From a bacterium (GTDB lineage Bacteria > Vulcanimicrobiota > Vulcanimicrobiia > Vulcanimicrobiales > SCRA01): a DNA stretch of 6,350 nucleotides. Made by a program: the position numbers and the translations under genes. Under the pieces are notes generated by a model. It saw only the letters and a list, made by a program, of their open reading frames with translations. It did no database searches and was not told where the DNA came from. Location: the NCBI GenBank assembly GCA_028869325.1, contig JAGWST010000221.1, positions 1-6,350 of the forward strand. The letters run 5' to 3'. Of the stretch, positions 5,448 to 6,350 are shown in pieces. Numbering within the stretch: position 1 is the stretch's first letter; every line of letters begins with the position of its first letter.

Positions 5448-6220
5448 TTCGCCGGGGTGCCGGGGGCGGCGAGAGCGTTCGTTCCGTCGAGAAGGCCGTG
5501 GCTCTCCTGCGCGAGCTCGCCTCGGGGGAGCCGGAGCGCTCCGGACCGGAGCTCGCGGCTGCGGGCGGCATGAGCAAGCCAGCGACCTACCGGCTGCTGC
5601 GCGCGCTCGAACGGTCGGGCGTCGTCGCGCGCGATCGCCTCTCCGGGCGCTTCTCGCTGAGCGTCGGCGTGCGCGAGCTCGCGGCGGGGGAGCAGTGGCA
5701 CGCTCCGCTCCGGCGCGCCGCGCTTCCCGAGATGCACCGCCTGCGCTCCGCGACGGGAGAGACGGTGGGACTCTACGTCCCGCACAACGACATCGAGACG
5801 ATCTGTATCGAGACGTTGACGAGCGCGGGAAGCGTACGGCACTACGAGGCGATCGGATCACGCTTCCTGGTGACGCGCGGATCCACGGGCATGGTGCTGC
5901 TGGCCGACCGGGCGCGGCGCGAGGGGATGGACGTCGTACGCGATCTCCTGCGCGGCTTTGACGAGAGCGAGCTCCCGGCGGGCGGCGTCGAGACCGTGCT
6001 GGCGCGCCTGCCTGGAGCCTGCGACTTCTACGTCAGCACGCTCGGTGAGCGCGTCCCCGGCGTCGCTGCGATCGCCGCCGCCGTCCGCCGAGCGGATCGC
6101 CCGTTGATCGCCACCGTCACCGTCTCGGGCCCCCGCGACCGATTCGTGCCGGAGGCCATCGCCCGCTTTGTGGCGCTGGCTCGTGAGAGCGCCGCGCGCA
6201 TCGCGCAGCAGTTGAGCTAG
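5438..6220 (+). CDS. IclR-family transcriptional regulator
   Basis: This 260-residue cytoplasmic DNA-binding regulator has the IclR two-domain layout. The winged helix-turn-helix (about 14-76) carries the family opening SVRSVEKAVALLRELASG, the recognition-helix region GGMSKPATYRLLRALERSG, and the wing YxL-like segment GRFSLSVG. The effector domain (about 85-258) contains the characteristic late block GERVPGVAAIAAAVRRADRP followed by IATVTVSGPRDRF. Such proteins sense small aromatic or organic acids and control adjacent catabolic genes. It is divergent from the enzyme-transporter operon across 198 bp that hold two identical palindromes, so it most likely controls both. ATG 5438 is the only plausible start, since the next GTG (5498) would remove conserved sequence. 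A GGAG at 5420-5423 is 14 bases away, too far for a good ribosome site, so leaderless or weak initiation is possible. Its ligand and whether it activates or represses are unknown. Confidence 0.94.
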   Translation: MRTIRRGAGGGESVRSVEKAVALLRELASGEPERSGPELAAAGGMSKPATYRLLRALERSGVVARDRLSGRFSLSVGVRELAAGEQWHAPLRRAALPEMHRLRSATGETVGLYVPHNDIETICIETLTSAGSVRHYEAIGSRFLVTRGSTGMVLLADRARREGMDVVRDLLRGFDESELPAGGVETVLARLPGACDFYVSTLGERVPGVAAIAAAVRRADRPLIATVTVSGPRDRFVPEAIARFVALARESAARIAQQLS

Positions 6221-6249
6221 TGTCCCGAACCGCAAATAGCATGACAGTC

Positions 6250-6350
6250 GCTGGGGATGATTTTGACCGCCTTCGAGGATCTGAGGAGGGCGCATAGCCA
6301 TAGCTCTGCAACCGACGAAGGACAAAGAAGCCGGTCAAAAGGGCCCCAGC
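6250..6350. repeat. long imperfect inverted repeat at window edge, possible mobile-element border
   Basis: The left arm (6250-6274) reads GCTGGGG-ATGA-TTTTGACCG-C-CTTC, and the reverse complement of the right arm (6327-6350) reads GCTGGGG-CCC-TTTTGACCG-G-CTTC. That is 20 matching bases, one substitution and a 4-versus-3-base difference, around about 52 bases. The repeat reaches the last base of the window and may continue. The stretch from 6221, immediately after the regulator stop, begins TGTCCC and is visibly less GC-rich than the genes before it. These are traits of an insertion-sequence end or a small palindromic repeat element. A frame from ATG 6257 is open to the edge, but it has no good ribosome site and no recognised product. 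Confidence 0.5.

Overview
The window is high-GC bacterial chromosomal DNA. Coding regions have strongly GC-rich third codon positions, GTG starts are common, and a tRNA-Gly gene carries an encoded CCA end. Genus or phylum cannot be fixed from the sequence. A free-living, metabolically versatile soil or water bacterium is the plausible guess, because the main content is a regulated catabolic and uptake cassette. The substrate-binding protein has an exported, twin-arginine-type leader.

Left part (1-1217): a possible 29-codon gene tail ends at 90. A tRNA-Gly(CCC) lies on the minus strand (237-312). Two plus-strand genes follow: a five-helix membrane protein resembling the DUF1453/CcdC group (397-891) and a 69-residue protein of unknown function (902-1111). 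The convergent gap to the next operon (1112-1217) holds a strong G-quadruplex motif on the minus strand and an inverted repeat that could act as a weak bidirectional terminator.

Central part (1218-5239, minus strand): a compact four-gene operon. Transcription runs from an enzyme related to the M29 aminopeptidase / 2,5-dihydroxypyridine dioxygenase (NicX) fold (5239 to 3824), to a periplasmic substrate-binding protein of the SsuA/TauA/NMT1 type (3795 to 2755), its ABC ATPase (2758 to 1961) and its permease (1964 to 1218). The last three are joined by GTGA stop/start overlaps, so they are almost certainly translated together. The transporter would bring in a small organic molecule and the enzyme would act on it or on a product; the substrate is unknown.

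Right part (5240-6350): a 198-bp divergent promoter region separates the operon from an IclR-family regulator (5438-6220, plus strand). It contains two copies of one palindrome, AGTACGC-N3-GCGTACT. One lies at the putative operon promoter and the other is centred on the regulator's own start codon. This is the clearest regulatory signal here and suggests one repressor or activator controlling both directions. Directly after the regulator's stop codon the sequence becomes less GC-rich and holds a long imperfect inverted repeat running to the window edge, possibly the border of a mobile element. I see no CRISPR array, toxin-antitoxin pair, recognisable phage gene or evidence of a wholly new type of system. 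The most original points are the paired operators and the unusual His-x-His in the enzyme's presumed metal site.
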